Virus record (IMG/VR): IMGVR_UViG_3300033977_000072
Location: 1 to 31,747 of that record
Reading direction: 5' to 3' (one strand)
DNA length: 31,747 nucleotides
Source: a virus
Numbering within the stretch: the first letter of the stretch is position 1; the number at the start of each line of letters is the position of its first letter. Shown piece after piece: positions 14,351-22,186 of the stretch. The translations under genes and the position numbers were made by a program. The notes under the pieces were generated by a model. It was not told where the DNA came from, did no database searches, and worked only from the letters and a program-made list of their open reading frames with translations.

Positions 14351-16452
14351 TAGTAACCGGCCTCACCTTCGCCAGTACCGAGTTCTTCACCATATCCTCC
14401 ACCAGCAGCGCCGGTTAAAACCTCTGGTTGCATGGCATTTTCTAACATATGTCGAAGTACAATATCTGAAGCGCGTGCGTCATTCTTTTCACTGTTAATA
14501 TCAGATTGTTGTCCTGCTGCTTGTGCTTGTAGTGCTGCCTTTCCCGTAGTCTGAGCATTGGCACCGGCTTGGATAGTCTGCATCATCATTGCGCGTTCTT
14601 GAGGAGTCATTTTGCGAATAACATCAGCACGGTTCGTCCATTCACTGACTTCAAAGAACATAGCACAGAGTTCTTTGACATCGACAGTGTAACCCATTGC
14701 ATTCAATTGCTTTAACAATTGCTGATTTTCGAACATTTGAACCATGAGCGGAAGAATTTGTGCCATACCTTGTTTTGCAGCAATGTGCTGTGCAGCCAGG
14801 CATTCAAACTTTAATTTACCATTAAGGTACTTAATAGTATCAAAGGTCTTTAAGTACTTTGAACCCATTTCATCACCGAGAATATCTATTAGTTGTTTCT
14901 CGGGCATTTCCTCATTGACCAGTTCATCAATAAGATAAATGAAGGGTTCCATTACATTCTTTACAAACCTGGAAACAGGACCTTGTATCCGAGCAGAACG
15001 AGCAGCGGCAAGCTGAAGAGCGCCAGCAGCAGTGCGACCCATCGAAGTGCCTGCGCCAGCAGTATTACCCTGCGCAAGTCGTTGATCTGCTCCTGTCGTC
15101 TCCTCCGCAGTCTGTTTGGAGCTAGCCAAGACGGGCCATAGATCGGGCGGCACCCTTGGCATTTCCATAACACTGTAGCCCTTGCGTACATCGTCTACTC
15201 CCCGTACTGTCAACATTGCGCCGCGTCGTAATCGTATGTTCTGGCTAGGTTGATTCTCAGTCTCTAATCTCAGAATTGGAGGATTAACTGCCATAGCCAA
15301 CAAATTCAAGGCCGCATTGCGAACACCTTGTTCAACACGTTGTTCTTGTCCAACTAGATGACCAATACCTAGTGACCAGAACGACCGTGGAATTCTCAGC
15401 CAATGAGATGAAAAGTAATTAATACGTCCCCACTGATTTTTACTATTACGAAGAACATATTTGTCTTGAACGTAAAGACAGATTCTTTTTGTAGTTGTAT
15501 ATTCTGCAACCTTCAAAACATTATCTAATGGATCACCTTGCTCAGCGCGATATGGCTCTCTAGCGTGTTCCAAAATTGTCGTGGCCGTCATATTAGAAAG
15601 GGGCGCTGGCGGTGCCGCTGGTTCCTCTCTTGGCTCATCAAACCAACTACGAATTGTTGCCTCAGTAGGAATGACCCATCCGTCTTCACCTTCATGTTCT
15701 TTACACATTTCAATTAGTTCATAACCAGACATATATCGAATGTGTGTAACGTGTTTGGCTTTTCTAATGTCAGCCTTTGTTAAACGACAATCAACTAGGA
15801 CTTCTTCATTTGGAATGTGCTCAATATACGGGCACCAATAATCTTCTTCGTTATCCTCTACGTCAATGATTTTGCTATCGGGCGTATGGTATTCAGCAGT
15901 GAAGTACTTGCCAGTAATCTTTTGCTTCTTCATACGCCGCTTAAATTCTGGACGCTGTTTTGGAGTAACTTTTATACCCCACTTGTAAATCGCAGTCCCA
16001 AACAATACAGTATAAAACCAACCATCCCAACACTCTGTTTCAAAGTCCATATCGCGGAACAATGTACTGAATACTGCTGTTTTTTGTCGCGTAACTTCTT
16101 GGGCCATTCCCGGATTAGGACGCAGTAAGAAAAATGGGTCTTGAAAGAAAATACTCTTCATTACTGTGGGAACAATGGAATCGGTGTGTTTCGCAATTAA
16201 ATAACTTTGGGTGTTCGCTTCTTGAACGTATGAACCTTCCCAAAGCGAAATCGGGCGCGGACTCTGATAGAGGGCGTCCACTTCTCGCCAACGCAGCGCC
16301 CACATTTTTTCTGATAAAAACTTCTCGTCTTGCCGTGCATCTTTTAGAGCTATTGAAAGTGCGGTATCATTGTCACACGATCCGTCAGAAGCAACTTTCT
16401 TTACAGGAATTTGCGCCGGGGCGCCTTGTGATTGATCTTCAAGAAAAGCCAT
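14350..16452 (-). CDS. Portal protein
   Basis: 700 residues; AGGT lies 6 bases before the ATG. Landmarks include YVQEANTQSYLIAKHTDSI, a region rich in Trp (DMDFETECWDGWFYT), a central YF..HWLRIPRSFWSLGIG strand and helix, and GAGTSMGRTAAGALQLAAA before a long helix region. These match large podovirus-type portal proteins. The last ~100 residues are Gln/Ala-rich helix, likely the barrel or tail of the dodecamer. It stands between terminase and scaffold, as expected. The role is to form the DNA entry ring of the head. Confidence 0.85.
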   Translation of the reverse strand: MAFLEDQSQGAPAQIPVKKVASDGSCDNDTALSIALKDARQDEKFLSEKMWALRWREVDALYQSPRPISLWEGSYVQEANTQSYLIAKHTDSIVPTVMKSIFFQDPFFLLRPNPGMAQEVTRQKTAVFSTLFRDMDFETECWDGWFYTVLFGTAIYKWGIKVTPKQRPEFKRRMKKQKITGKYFTAEYHTPDSKIIDVEDNEEDYWCPYIEHIPNEEVLVDCRLTKADIRKAKHVTHIRYMSGYELIEMCKEHEGEDGWVIPTEATIRSWFDEPREEPAAPPAPLSNMTATTILEHAREPYRAEQGDPLDNVLKVAEYTTTKRICLYVQDKYVLRNSKNQWGRINYFSSHWLRIPRSFWSLGIGHLVGQEQRVEQGVRNAALNLLAMAVNPPILRLETENQPSQNIRLRRGAMLTVRGVDDVRKGYSVMEMPRVPPDLWPVLASSKQTAEETTGADQRLAQGNTAGAGTSMGRTAAGALQLAAARSARIQGPVSRFVKNVMEPFIYLIDELVNEEMPEKQLIDILGDEMGSKYLKTFDTIKYLNGKLKFECLAAQHIAAKQGMAQILPLMVQMFENQQLLKQLNAMGYTVDVKELCAMFFEVSEWTNRADVIRKMTPQERAMMMQTIQAGANAQTTGKAALQAQAAGQQSDINSEKNDARASDIVLRHMLENAMQPEVLTGAAGGGYGEELGTGEGEAGY

Positions 16453-16458
16453 ATTAAC

Positions 16459-16875
16459 CTAATCCATCCGATTTTCTCGGCGTTTTAACATTTCTTTTTT
16501 ACATTGATGGTTCCAACATAAAGTTTGAAAAATATTTGGAAATCCTTGTTTTTTAGCATTTCTATAGGCAATACTTCCACAATTTCTTTCTCTATGTATT
16601 GAAATGCTTCTTCGATGCTTAGCGCCATCATTATTGATATGGTCAAGTGTTAACATATCAATGTCATTAACTTCACAACCAGGCCAGCAACATTGAAGTT
16701 TTCCATTTAATCCATAATGAGCTAAAACTTCAATTTTTAAGTTAGCATTAAAAGAGTTCATTCTTCTTCTATTACAAACTAAACAACGTTTTATGAAACA
16801 TTGTTTACCGCGTTTCATACGCTCAATATAAACATTGCCTTTGGTCAATTTATGACCATACTTACATATTTTCAT
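16459..16875 (-). CDS. Free-standing HNH endonuclease
   Basis: 138 residues; GGAGGG precedes the ATG. The N-terminus holds a small Cys/His cluster (CKYGH, then CLVC at 31-34), likely an extra zinc finger. The HNH core has CCWPGCEVND, TLDHINNDGA (His79) and LCWNHQCKKE (Cys120, Asn122, His123). It is a clear paralogue of the gene at 6181-6600 across the core, but the N-terminal parts differ. It is lodged between the terminase terminator and the portal, a typical homing nuclease site. It has no consensus promoter of its own that I can see. Confidence 0.85.
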   Translation of the reverse strand: MKICKYGHKLTKGNVYIERMKRGKQCFIKRCLVCNRRRMNSFNANLKIEVLAHYGLNGKLQCCWPGCEVNDIDMLTLDHINNDGAKHRRSISIHRERNCGSIAYRNAKKQGFPNIFQTLCWNHQCKKEMLKRRENRMD

Positions 16876-16902
16876 ATTCCCTCCCCCTCCATAAAATAAT
16901 TA

Positions 16903-16932
16903 GGGGCGTCTGTGGAGGGTACAGAACGCCCC
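16903..16932 (-). terminator. Intrinsic terminator after terminase
   Basis: GGGGCGT-CTGT pairs with ACAG-A-ACGCCCC (11 bp, one bulge) around a 7-base loop; on the minus strand TAATTATTTT follows. It lies 31 bases after the terminase stop and just before the HNH ribosome binding site. Confidence 0.7.
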
Positions 16933-16962
16933 GTTATAATCCTGGCGTCCCAGGTTATAAAC

Positions 16963-18909
16963 TTAAATATATGGGTCTCCCAATGGAAGGCCAGTTACCG
17001 GGTCTAACTCAACTTCTGGTTCTGGTTCTTCTTCCTTAATTTTTTCTTCTTTGGGTGGCTCTACGTAAGCATATCGACCTTGCCCATATATCATATCGTA
17101 AAGTTCTTTTTCTCGAAGGTCCTGACGTTGTTTTATTTTTTCTGCTTTGTCTTCCGGTGATTCTACTCTGCTTCTATACTCTAGAAGACGTGCTACAGCG
17201 TCAGGAATGTCTTTCTTGCCTCTTACAGAGCAGAACTGCTTCATGACATCTTCAAAATCCGTTCTAATATTATCAAGAAAAAAAAGGCGGCCACTTTTGT
17301 AAAGGGGCACCAAACCTTTAATACGGGTGTCTTTTGCGTCTTTCTCACCCTGCCCTAATGAAATCCACTCAATTATAGGAAGTTTAACACCCTGAGCTTC
17401 AGCTAAACGGTAGATGTCGTTCTTTAACCACTTCGCCCCTACTGAGTCTTCAATTCCTAAGATTTCAAGTTCAGGGTAATCCCGAGCAATTCCAACGATT
17501 TGCTCAGCCATTTCTTCGGGTTTGATTCTTCCACAAACTATGTCCTTTACCCAAAGAGCATCGTTATACCAGGCACCTACTGCCATGACGGTGAAATCAC
17601 GACCCCGCTTATCTGAATATGCCAAATCAATAATGCCGAATGTCTTGGCATACAGCGGCATCCTAGTCCACTCAATCTTGCACTTGAGCATTCCCTCGCG
17701 GGTAAAGTCCTGCTCTCCAGCCAAGATAGGGTTATTGAGATACTGAGATGCGTGTGATTTCGGGTCAAGACGCAGGTCGGCAATCAAACCCTCATACGGC
17801 CAAAGTTCTTCATCAAGATAACCACATTGCTCTTTTGTACAATCCTTAGTGGGGGGCAAATATGTACTTCGAAGATCGCCCTCATCATCTGGGCCAGTTC
17901 CTTTTAACCACCAAGCGGGCTTACACAGGTACTTAAACGTACCAGGAATATCTTTATCTTGACTTCTTCGTTCAATAAGACCATAGGGAACATCGTCTTT
18001 AATCCCCATTTTCTTCATTAAACGACCATAGGTATCATCCCCATCGTACCTGGTGCCAATAGTATCGCGGTAGCCCCAACCAATAGGCAAGAGCTTGCGA
18101 CTCATATGAAATCGCCGGTCAATACCTTCCATCCTAGCAGGAGAAGTAGTGTTTTTATCTGTCAGGATGTCGTCGTTCTTCATTACTTCGCATCGCCAAC
18201 CAGTGTTATTGCTTTCGATTGACAATGCATACACCGTAGGGTCTTTGATATGACGGTGTTTTGGGTTAATACTTACTAATTGCCGCGCCGGAGTTACCCA
18301 ATAATCCTGGGCGCCCCGTTCTTTACCAACCTCGGCAGTACAATGTTCTGGATAAAGAAGGTGGAATCTATTAGGGCGTGCCTTCTCATTCCATACTGGC
18401 TGATCTTTATCATCTCGTATGCCATCCCAACCTGGAACCAAGAAATAACTTTTAATAAGGCCTACAATGGCCTCTGCTAGGTCGCTATCTCCGGTTTGAA
18501 TCGCAATACAAATTAAAGGAAAACAAACAATCCAATTAACAGCATCTAAAGCATCAATTGTTGTTTTCCAAGCAAATCTAGGAAAAAGTAGCAAACGTTC
18601 ACGAATAGGGTCTTGATCTTTAATATCTTTATCCGGGTCTTTATGAATAAAGAAATCACACATCTCTTCGTGAAGAGGACGAAGCGGAACTTCACAAAGT
18701 TCCGTAGACATCAACCAAAGGTCTTTCTTATAAACTAACTTAAGTTTTTCGTAATCACCTGGATATTCTTGTTTAAATATCTGTATGTCTTTAAGTTCAT
18801 CTAGATAATCAAGTTTACTAGTTCTAACATTAGTACACCATTCACAACGACACGGAGAAGTCTCATTTTCTACCCACCAAATACCAGTATGACCTACGTG
18901 TTCTCTCAT
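16963..18909 (-). CDS. terL: Terminase large subunit
   Basis: 648 residues. The ATPase motor has a Walker A of the terminase type, LLLFPRFAWKTTIDA, with Lys115. IAIQTGD and further coupling segments follow. The C-terminal nuclease carries GIIDLAYSDKRGRDFTVMA (first metal-binding Asp), ILGIEDSVGAKW (second acidic site) and IPDAVARLLEYR (third Asp). The N-terminus has an unusual cysteine group, CRCEWC (20-25), that might hold a metal. The tail is Glu/Pro-rich. The protein cuts and pumps DNA into the prohead through the portal. The gene follows palindrome copy 5 and ends in a strong terminator. No small subunit is obvious next to it. Confidence 0.93.
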   Translation of the reverse strand: MREHVGHTGIWWVENETSPCRCEWCTNVRTSKLDYLDELKDIQIFKQEYPGDYEKLKLVYKKDLWLMSTELCEVPLRPLHEEMCDFFIHKDPDKDIKDQDPIRERLLLFPRFAWKTTIDALDAVNWIVCFPLICIAIQTGDSDLAEAIVGLIKSYFLVPGWDGIRDDKDQPVWNEKARPNRFHLLYPEHCTAEVGKERGAQDYWVTPARQLVSINPKHRHIKDPTVYALSIESNNTGWRCEVMKNDDILTDKNTTSPARMEGIDRRFHMSRKLLPIGWGYRDTIGTRYDGDDTYGRLMKKMGIKDDVPYGLIERRSQDKDIPGTFKYLCKPAWWLKGTGPDDEGDLRSTYLPPTKDCTKEQCGYLDEELWPYEGLIADLRLDPKSHASQYLNNPILAGEQDFTREGMLKCKIEWTRMPLYAKTFGIIDLAYSDKRGRDFTVMAVGAWYNDALWVKDIVCGRIKPEEMAEQIVGIARDYPELEILGIEDSVGAKWLKNDIYRLAEAQGVKLPIIEWISLGQGEKDAKDTRIKGLVPLYKSGRLFFLDNIRTDFEDVMKQFCSVRGKKDIPDAVARLLEYRSRVESPEDKAEKIKQRQDLREKELYDMIYGQGRYAYVEPPKEEKIKEEEPEPEVELDPVTGLPLGDPYI

Positions 18910-18928
18910 TTAAAACGCCTATCATTAT

Positions 18929-18943
18929 CTGCACACTGTGCGA
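18929..18943. promoter_or_regulatory. Intergenic palindrome, copy 5 (opposite centre, one mismatch)
   Basis: CTGCACACTGTGCGA: the centre base is C rather than G, so this copy is inverted relative to the others, and one arm carries a G. It abuts the stop of the 177-residue gene (18944) and is 19 bases before the terminase start. On the minus strand the arm runs into GATAAT. Confidence 0.65.
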
Positions 18944-19477
18944 TTACACTTTTGGTAAAGATTCCGTTTCTGGCGCAGGTCTATTAACACTTGTTCCAAG
19001 ATGCGCAAGTAAATTACTCAGATCGGTTTCTCCATCCTTGCCATCAGGAATTACATTAGTTTCGTCGGGCTTCATTCCAGCCTCATATGGTCTATGAAAA
19101 TGATGAACTAGATGTCCACCTGGATGATGCTGAATATGTGTAGCGTGAACTAGCCGCTTGAATTTCGTTGGTTTTGTTTTTCCTTCAAGGGGTTTTGCTA
19201 CCTCGTCGGTTTTTTTATCTGCCATTTCTTTATCCTTAACTTCCTCTGTACTAACAACCTTTTCGCCTTTATGTAATTTATAAAGGCCAGTTTTCTTAAC
19301 TTTTCCGCCCTTTTCCATACTAGGGAGTAATGCTGATTCTATATTTCCTCCGCTTATTGTTCCTGGAGTACGAGTATTGGAGACTGGTTTAATTTCAATG
19401 GGCGCCGGTTCACCAAATTTATGAGATACAGGAACGAGGCCCACAGAATGAAGAATAGTTGGGGTTGGAGTAGGCAT
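18944..19477 (-). CDS. Unknown protein with His-rich segment
   Basis: 177 residues; AAGGA lies 7 bases before the ATG. The N-terminus is Pro/Thr-rich. Residues ~55-75 contain EKGGKVKKTGLYKLHKGEKV, resembling short structural-protein segments in phages. Residues ~105-135 are His-rich (HATHIQHHPGGHLVHHFHR), which could bind metal. There is no membrane segment. It lies directly before terminase, in the place where a small terminase subunit often stands, but it shows no helix-turn-helix and its composition does not suit one. Confidence 0.55.
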   Translation of the reverse strand: MPTPTPTILHSVGLVPVSHKFGEPAPIEIKPVSNTRTPGTISGGNIESALLPSMEKGGKVKKTGLYKLHKGEKVVSTEEVKDKEMADKKTDEVAKPLEGKTKPTKFKRLVHATHIQHHPGGHLVHHFHRPYEAGMKPDETNVIPDGKDGETDLSNLLAHLGTSVNRPAPETESLPKV

Positions 19478-19478
19478 A

Positions 19479-19673
19479 TTAATCCTTTTTCTTTATTGTT
19501 CCAAACTTTCCACGTGGGCGGGTCTTGGGCTTTTCAGGAATGTCATGCCCTTCCTTGCGTAAGTAGGAAAGTTGTATAGCTTTAGCTTGCTTCTTGGATT
19601 TAACGATCTTTCCGCCCTTTCCAGAGTGAAGTTTGCCAGCCTTAAATAAAGGTATAATTTCTGATGCGGGCAT
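19479..19673 (-). CDS. Small basic phage protein (DUF6496-like)
   Basis: 64 residues; AGGAG lies 7 bases before the ATG. The pattern PLFKAGKLHSGKGGKIVK then QAKAIQLSYLRKEG matches small proteins common in phages and annotated as DUF6496, function unknown. It is Lys-rich throughout. It ends 2 bases before the next gene. Confidence 0.65.
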   Translation of the reverse strand: MPASEIIPLFKAGKLHSGKGGKIVKSKKQAKAIQLSYLRKEGHDIPEKPKTRPRGKFGTIKKKD

Positions 19674-19682
19674 AGCAATCTC

Positions 19683-20009
19683 CTAGATCGTTGACTTAAT
19701 TACCCAGGCCGAACCATTCCAAACATATACTATTCCTGAGACAATTTTAAAAATACCATCTTCTTGCCATTCTTTAATACAATCAGCAACAGGAACGGTA
19801 ATACTAGCAACAGAAAGATCAACCCAAGACTTTGTAGAGGCCTGCCAAACCTGAACAACCGAAGTAGACTGACCTTTACTTGTATTTGAAGTTTCAGTCT
19901 GAGCCGATCCATCAGCAACATTTTTTCCAGAGGAGACTTGATTTGATCCAGTAGGGGTAGCAACAGTAATGTGTCGAAAGATTACACCTGGAATACTTGG
20001 TGCAGACAT
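19683..20009 (-). CDS. Small beta-rich protein, copy A of a tandem pair
   Basis: 108 residues from the ATG at 20009, with GGAG 7 bases upstream. Residues ~50-108 align well with the whole second half of the next product (20078-20329): SITVPVADCIKEWQEDGIF against GVTVPVQQVLDEWQESGLF, and YVWNGSAWVIKSTI against KVWNGSAWVTKSAV. The N-terminal ~50 residues are Ser/Thr-rich and specific to this copy. The VWNG..W ending also occurs in the frameshifted product at 4832. Probably a virion-associated module; not recognised further. Confidence 0.6.
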   Translation of the reverse strand: MSAPSIPGVIFRHITVATPTGSNQVSSGKNVADGSAQTETSNTSKGQSTSVVQVWQASTKSWVDLSVASITVPVADCIKEWQEDGIFKIVSGIVYVWNGSAWVIKSTI

Positions 20010-20041
20010 AGTATTTCTCCAAAAAGACAAAAAGCAACATA

Positions 20042-20054
20042 CCAAGGCGCTTGG
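20042..20054 (-). terminator. Possible weak terminator
   Basis: CCAAG-GCG-CTTGG hairpin; on the minus strand it is followed within 10 bases by the T-rich stretch CTTTTTGTCTTTTT. It lies between the two tandem paralogues. Confidence 0.35.
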
Positions 20055-20077
20055 CGACTCAATACGCTGTTATCAGT

Positions 20078-20329
20078 CTACACAGCAGACTTTGTAACCC
20101 AGGCAGAACCATTCCAAACTTTCACTACAGTAACTCCGCCGTTATTCACTGCCATGAATAAGCCAGATTCTTGCCATTCATCTAAAACTTGCTGGACAGG
20201 AACAGTTACACCAGCCGCAGCTAACGTTTGAAAAGCCTTTGCAGTGGGATTATAAACCTTGACGCCATTTACGGAGTCACAACTGAAAATACAAAAGGTC
20301 GTAAGACCAGACTGATTGGGCATTGCCAT
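20078..20329 (-). CDS. Small beta-rich protein, copy B of a tandem pair
   Basis: 83 residues; GGGGA precedes the ATG by ~7 bases. It is a shorter paralogue of the product at 19683-20009, sharing TVPV..........EWQE.G.F and VWNGSAWV. It has no signal peptide or membrane segment. The two genes lie head to tail, so a tandem duplication followed by divergence is the simplest origin. Function unknown. Confidence 0.6.
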   Translation of the reverse strand: MAMPNQSGLTTFCIFSCDSVNGVKVYNPTAKAFQTLAAAGVTVPVQQVLDEWQESGLFMAVNNGGVTVVKVWNGSAWVTKSAV

Positions 20330-20358
20330 AGTAATTCCCCATAACTTACTCTACTTAC

Positions 20359-20395
20359 AACACCAAACCCTGACCAATGGTGAGGGCAAGGTGTT
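20359..20395. other. Long intercistronic hairpin
   Basis: AACACC/GGTGTT outer stem, an AAA/CAA internal loop, CCCT/AGGG and then ACC/GGT around an AAT loop. It reaches into the TAA stop of the gene at 20395 and fills most of the gap to the gene starting at 20329. No T-tract follows, so mRNA stability or attenuation is more likely than termination. Confidence 0.5.
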
Positions 20396-20706
20396 TACTT
20401 CTTATGTGCGATGACCACAAGCAAGTTATAAATCTTATCAACTCGGCTGTTTACATCGTCAATCTTTTGTTTAGTTTCCTGAGCATGTTGATCTAATTTA
20501 CTAGCAAGAGCATCAATTTTATCACTTAATGGTTTAACTTTTTGGTCTACAACATCAACTGTGGCAATATTAGGGGGGTCTGGTAATTGCGTAACCTTTT
20601 TACCAACATTGAATGCACCATTTACTACAAACCCTATTGCTCCTGCTAAAACAAGCGATGCTGTGCCAATAGCAATTTCTTTCCAACATGCACGCCATTT
20701 ATTCAT
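20395..20706 (-). CDS. Membrane-anchored coiled-coil protein
   Basis: 103 residues. One membrane segment is at ~10-30 (EIAIGTASLVLAGAIGFVV), followed by a Pro-rich joint and a coiled coil (~50-95) with regular Leu/Ile/Val spacing. The layout fits an inner-membrane spanin or similar bitopic protein. However, it is separate from the endolysin cassette at 24-26 kb and lacks a recognisable partner. The first 8 bases overlap the upstream gene. Confidence 0.5.
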   Translation of the reverse strand: MNKWRACWKEIAIGTASLVLAGAIGFVVNGAFNVGKKVTQLPDPPNIATVDVVDQKVKPLSDKIDALASKLDQHAQETKQKIDDVNSRVDKIYNLLVVIAHKK

Positions 20707-21109
20707 TGATATGTCTCTGCTCAGCGGCTTCCATTTTTTGTCTTAACCGTTCGAGTTTAGAGTCCTCATTTGTTGCCTTTGCTTCATTTTGCGGAAGAGG
20801 CGCGCCAGGCTTAACCTTAATACTTAAGTCAATGTTAGTTGTTTTTGCTTTATCAGAACATTCAGCAAGTAACATCAACTCACACAGTCTTACTCGCAGT
20901 CGTTCAAATTCAACTTCGTCTTTTACGCTTATGTCAGTTCGATTAAGAGTTGTTGTTAAATTATCAAACTGTTTTCTCAGTCTTGTTAAAAGCTGACTTC
21001 TTCCCTTAATAGTCATGATCTCGAAAATCCTATTAAATGCCCCAGTATTTCTTTGTTTATTCTTTCGTTGCCATTTTCTCTGCCTGGTCGCATTTTGTTT
21101 TTTGGTCAT
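20699..21109 (-). CDS. Charged helical protein, unknown
   Basis: 136 residues. The first ~25 residues are extremely basic (KKQNATRQRKWQRKNKQR). A helical, mixed-charge region follows, and a Glu/Lys-rich tail. A small terminase subunit or other DNA-binding assembly factor is conceivable from size and charge, but no helix-turn-helix is visible and it is 2 kb from terminase. The start overlaps the upstream stop as ATGA. Confidence 0.5.
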   Translation of the reverse strand: MTKKQNATRQRKWQRKNKQRNTGAFNRIFEIMTIKGRSQLLTRLRKQFDNLTTTLNRTDISVKDEVEFERLRVRLCELMLLAECSDKAKTTNIDLSIKVKPGAPLPQNEAKATNEDSKLERLRQKMEAAEQRHINE

Positions 21110-21372
21110 GCTTTAGTAACATCTTTTATTTCGTGTTTCTGAAGAAGCTTATAACTTCCATCTGCATTTTTCAAAATAGTTAAGCTTCCATCAAATTCAT
21201 TAATTTGAATGACGGTCAAATCATTAAGCAAAACGTTGTTCTCAACGAGCTTTCGAGCACCCTCTCCGCATTTTCCCTGAGCAACCAGTGCCCGAACCAT
21301 TCCCAAGGGAATTTCAAGAACTCGAAATCCAAGTACGATTTTCTGCTTTTTTCTTGCTGTGAAGGACTTCAT
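21106..21372 (-). CDS. Small protein, unknown
   Basis: 88 residues; AAGGA lies 7 bases before the ATG. A basic N-terminus (ARKKQKIVLGFRV) precedes a mixed helix-strand protein with two-strand hints (LTVIQINEFDGSLTILKN). No signal peptide, membrane segment or known motif. It is one base from the protease stop and overlaps the next gene by ATGA. Function unknown. Confidence 0.5.
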   Translation of the reverse strand: MKSFTARKKQKIVLGFRVLEIPLGMVRALVAQGKCGEGARKLVENNVLLNDLTVIQINEFDGSLTILKNADGSYKLLQKHEIKDVTKA

Positions 21373-21373
21373 A

Positions 21374-22186
21374 CTAATCCTTTTTTGGAGGAAGAGGAGT
21401 TATAATTACCTCGGGTTTTGGAGGGGCCGCATCAGGGTCCTTCACATACCAACGATAAGTACCGCCCAATAATGCATCTCGAAATTTAATAAATCTAGAT
21501 ACTGGAACAGCAACTATTGTTGTCTCTTCAATGGCCCCTACAATGAATCCGCAAATAGCATGTTGTTCAGTACAAACTAATGAAGACCCACTGGAACCAC
21601 CGTTTGTTCCAAAAAGTTGAAGAGTAATAGCGCCTTCCCAATCAATATCGCTTTCATGAATAGGACGATCAAGAGAAGCACCAGAAACATTTCCAATAAA
21701 AACTTGTTTACCAAGTCCTAAAGGTGAAGCAACATTAATAACTTGATCTAGGGCTTTAGGATCGTGACCAAGAGTAATGATTGGAAATTTTACAGTTTTG
21801 TCAGTTTTCAAAAGAAAATAATCATCCCCACGAGTTCTATATCCGCAACCAAGTGGCTCAGCTTTCAAATAAACTTTATTACCAGGAATATCCGGGCTAA
21901 TATAAAAAAATGTTTTTTCAGGACTCACAGTATTCCGCGAGTTATTTTCTACGCAACCACAATGCGATGCAGTTACAAATTGAAAAGATGAGTCATCTTC
22001 AGCAATAGCTGTAGCTGTACAACGCATTTGCATACTACCTTCCTCAGATTGAGAATAAAGTAGTCCAGTTGCCGGATACAAAGTATTAGAAATAAAAGTC
22101 TTATCAGCCGTTGAAATTGTACCCTGAGCCTTTGCAAAAATCGCTAAAAACAAGGAAAATACAATAGCTAAAATGGTATTCTTCAT
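21374..22186 (-). CDS. Secreted trypsin-like serine protease
   Basis: 270 residues from the ATG at 22186, which overlaps the GroES stop as ATGA; an in-frame ATG at 22198 is too close to a GAGG. A Sec signal peptide is clear: MKN, hydrophobic residues 4-17, and AKA before Gln21. The chymotrypsin-fold triad is visible as VTASHC (His75), RGDDYFLLK (Asp121 or 122) and GTNGGSSGSSLVC (Ser199). Cys pairs suggest disulphides. The C-terminus is Pro-rich (PPKPEVIITPLPPKK). It should act outside the cytoplasm, possibly in lysis, on surface proteins or on competitors. Its substrate is unknown. Confidence 0.8.
   Translation of the reverse strand: MKNTILAIVFSLFLAIFAKAQGTISTADKTFISNTLYPATGLLYSQSEEGSMQMRCTATAIAEDDSSFQFVTASHCGCVENNSRNTVSPEKTFFYISPDIPGNKVYLKAEPLGCGYRTRGDDYFLLKTDKTVKFPIITLGHDPKALDQVINVASPLGLGKQVFIGNVSGASLDRPIHESDIDWEGAITLQLFGTNGGSSGSSLVCTEQHAICGFIVGAIEETTIVAVPVSRFIKFRDALLGGTYRWYVKDPDAAPPKPEVIITPLPPKKD

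Noticed and set aside
20699-21109. Calling the charged helical protein the small terminase subunit
   Set aside because: Size and charge would fit, but no helix-turn-helix is visible and six genes separate it from the large subunit.
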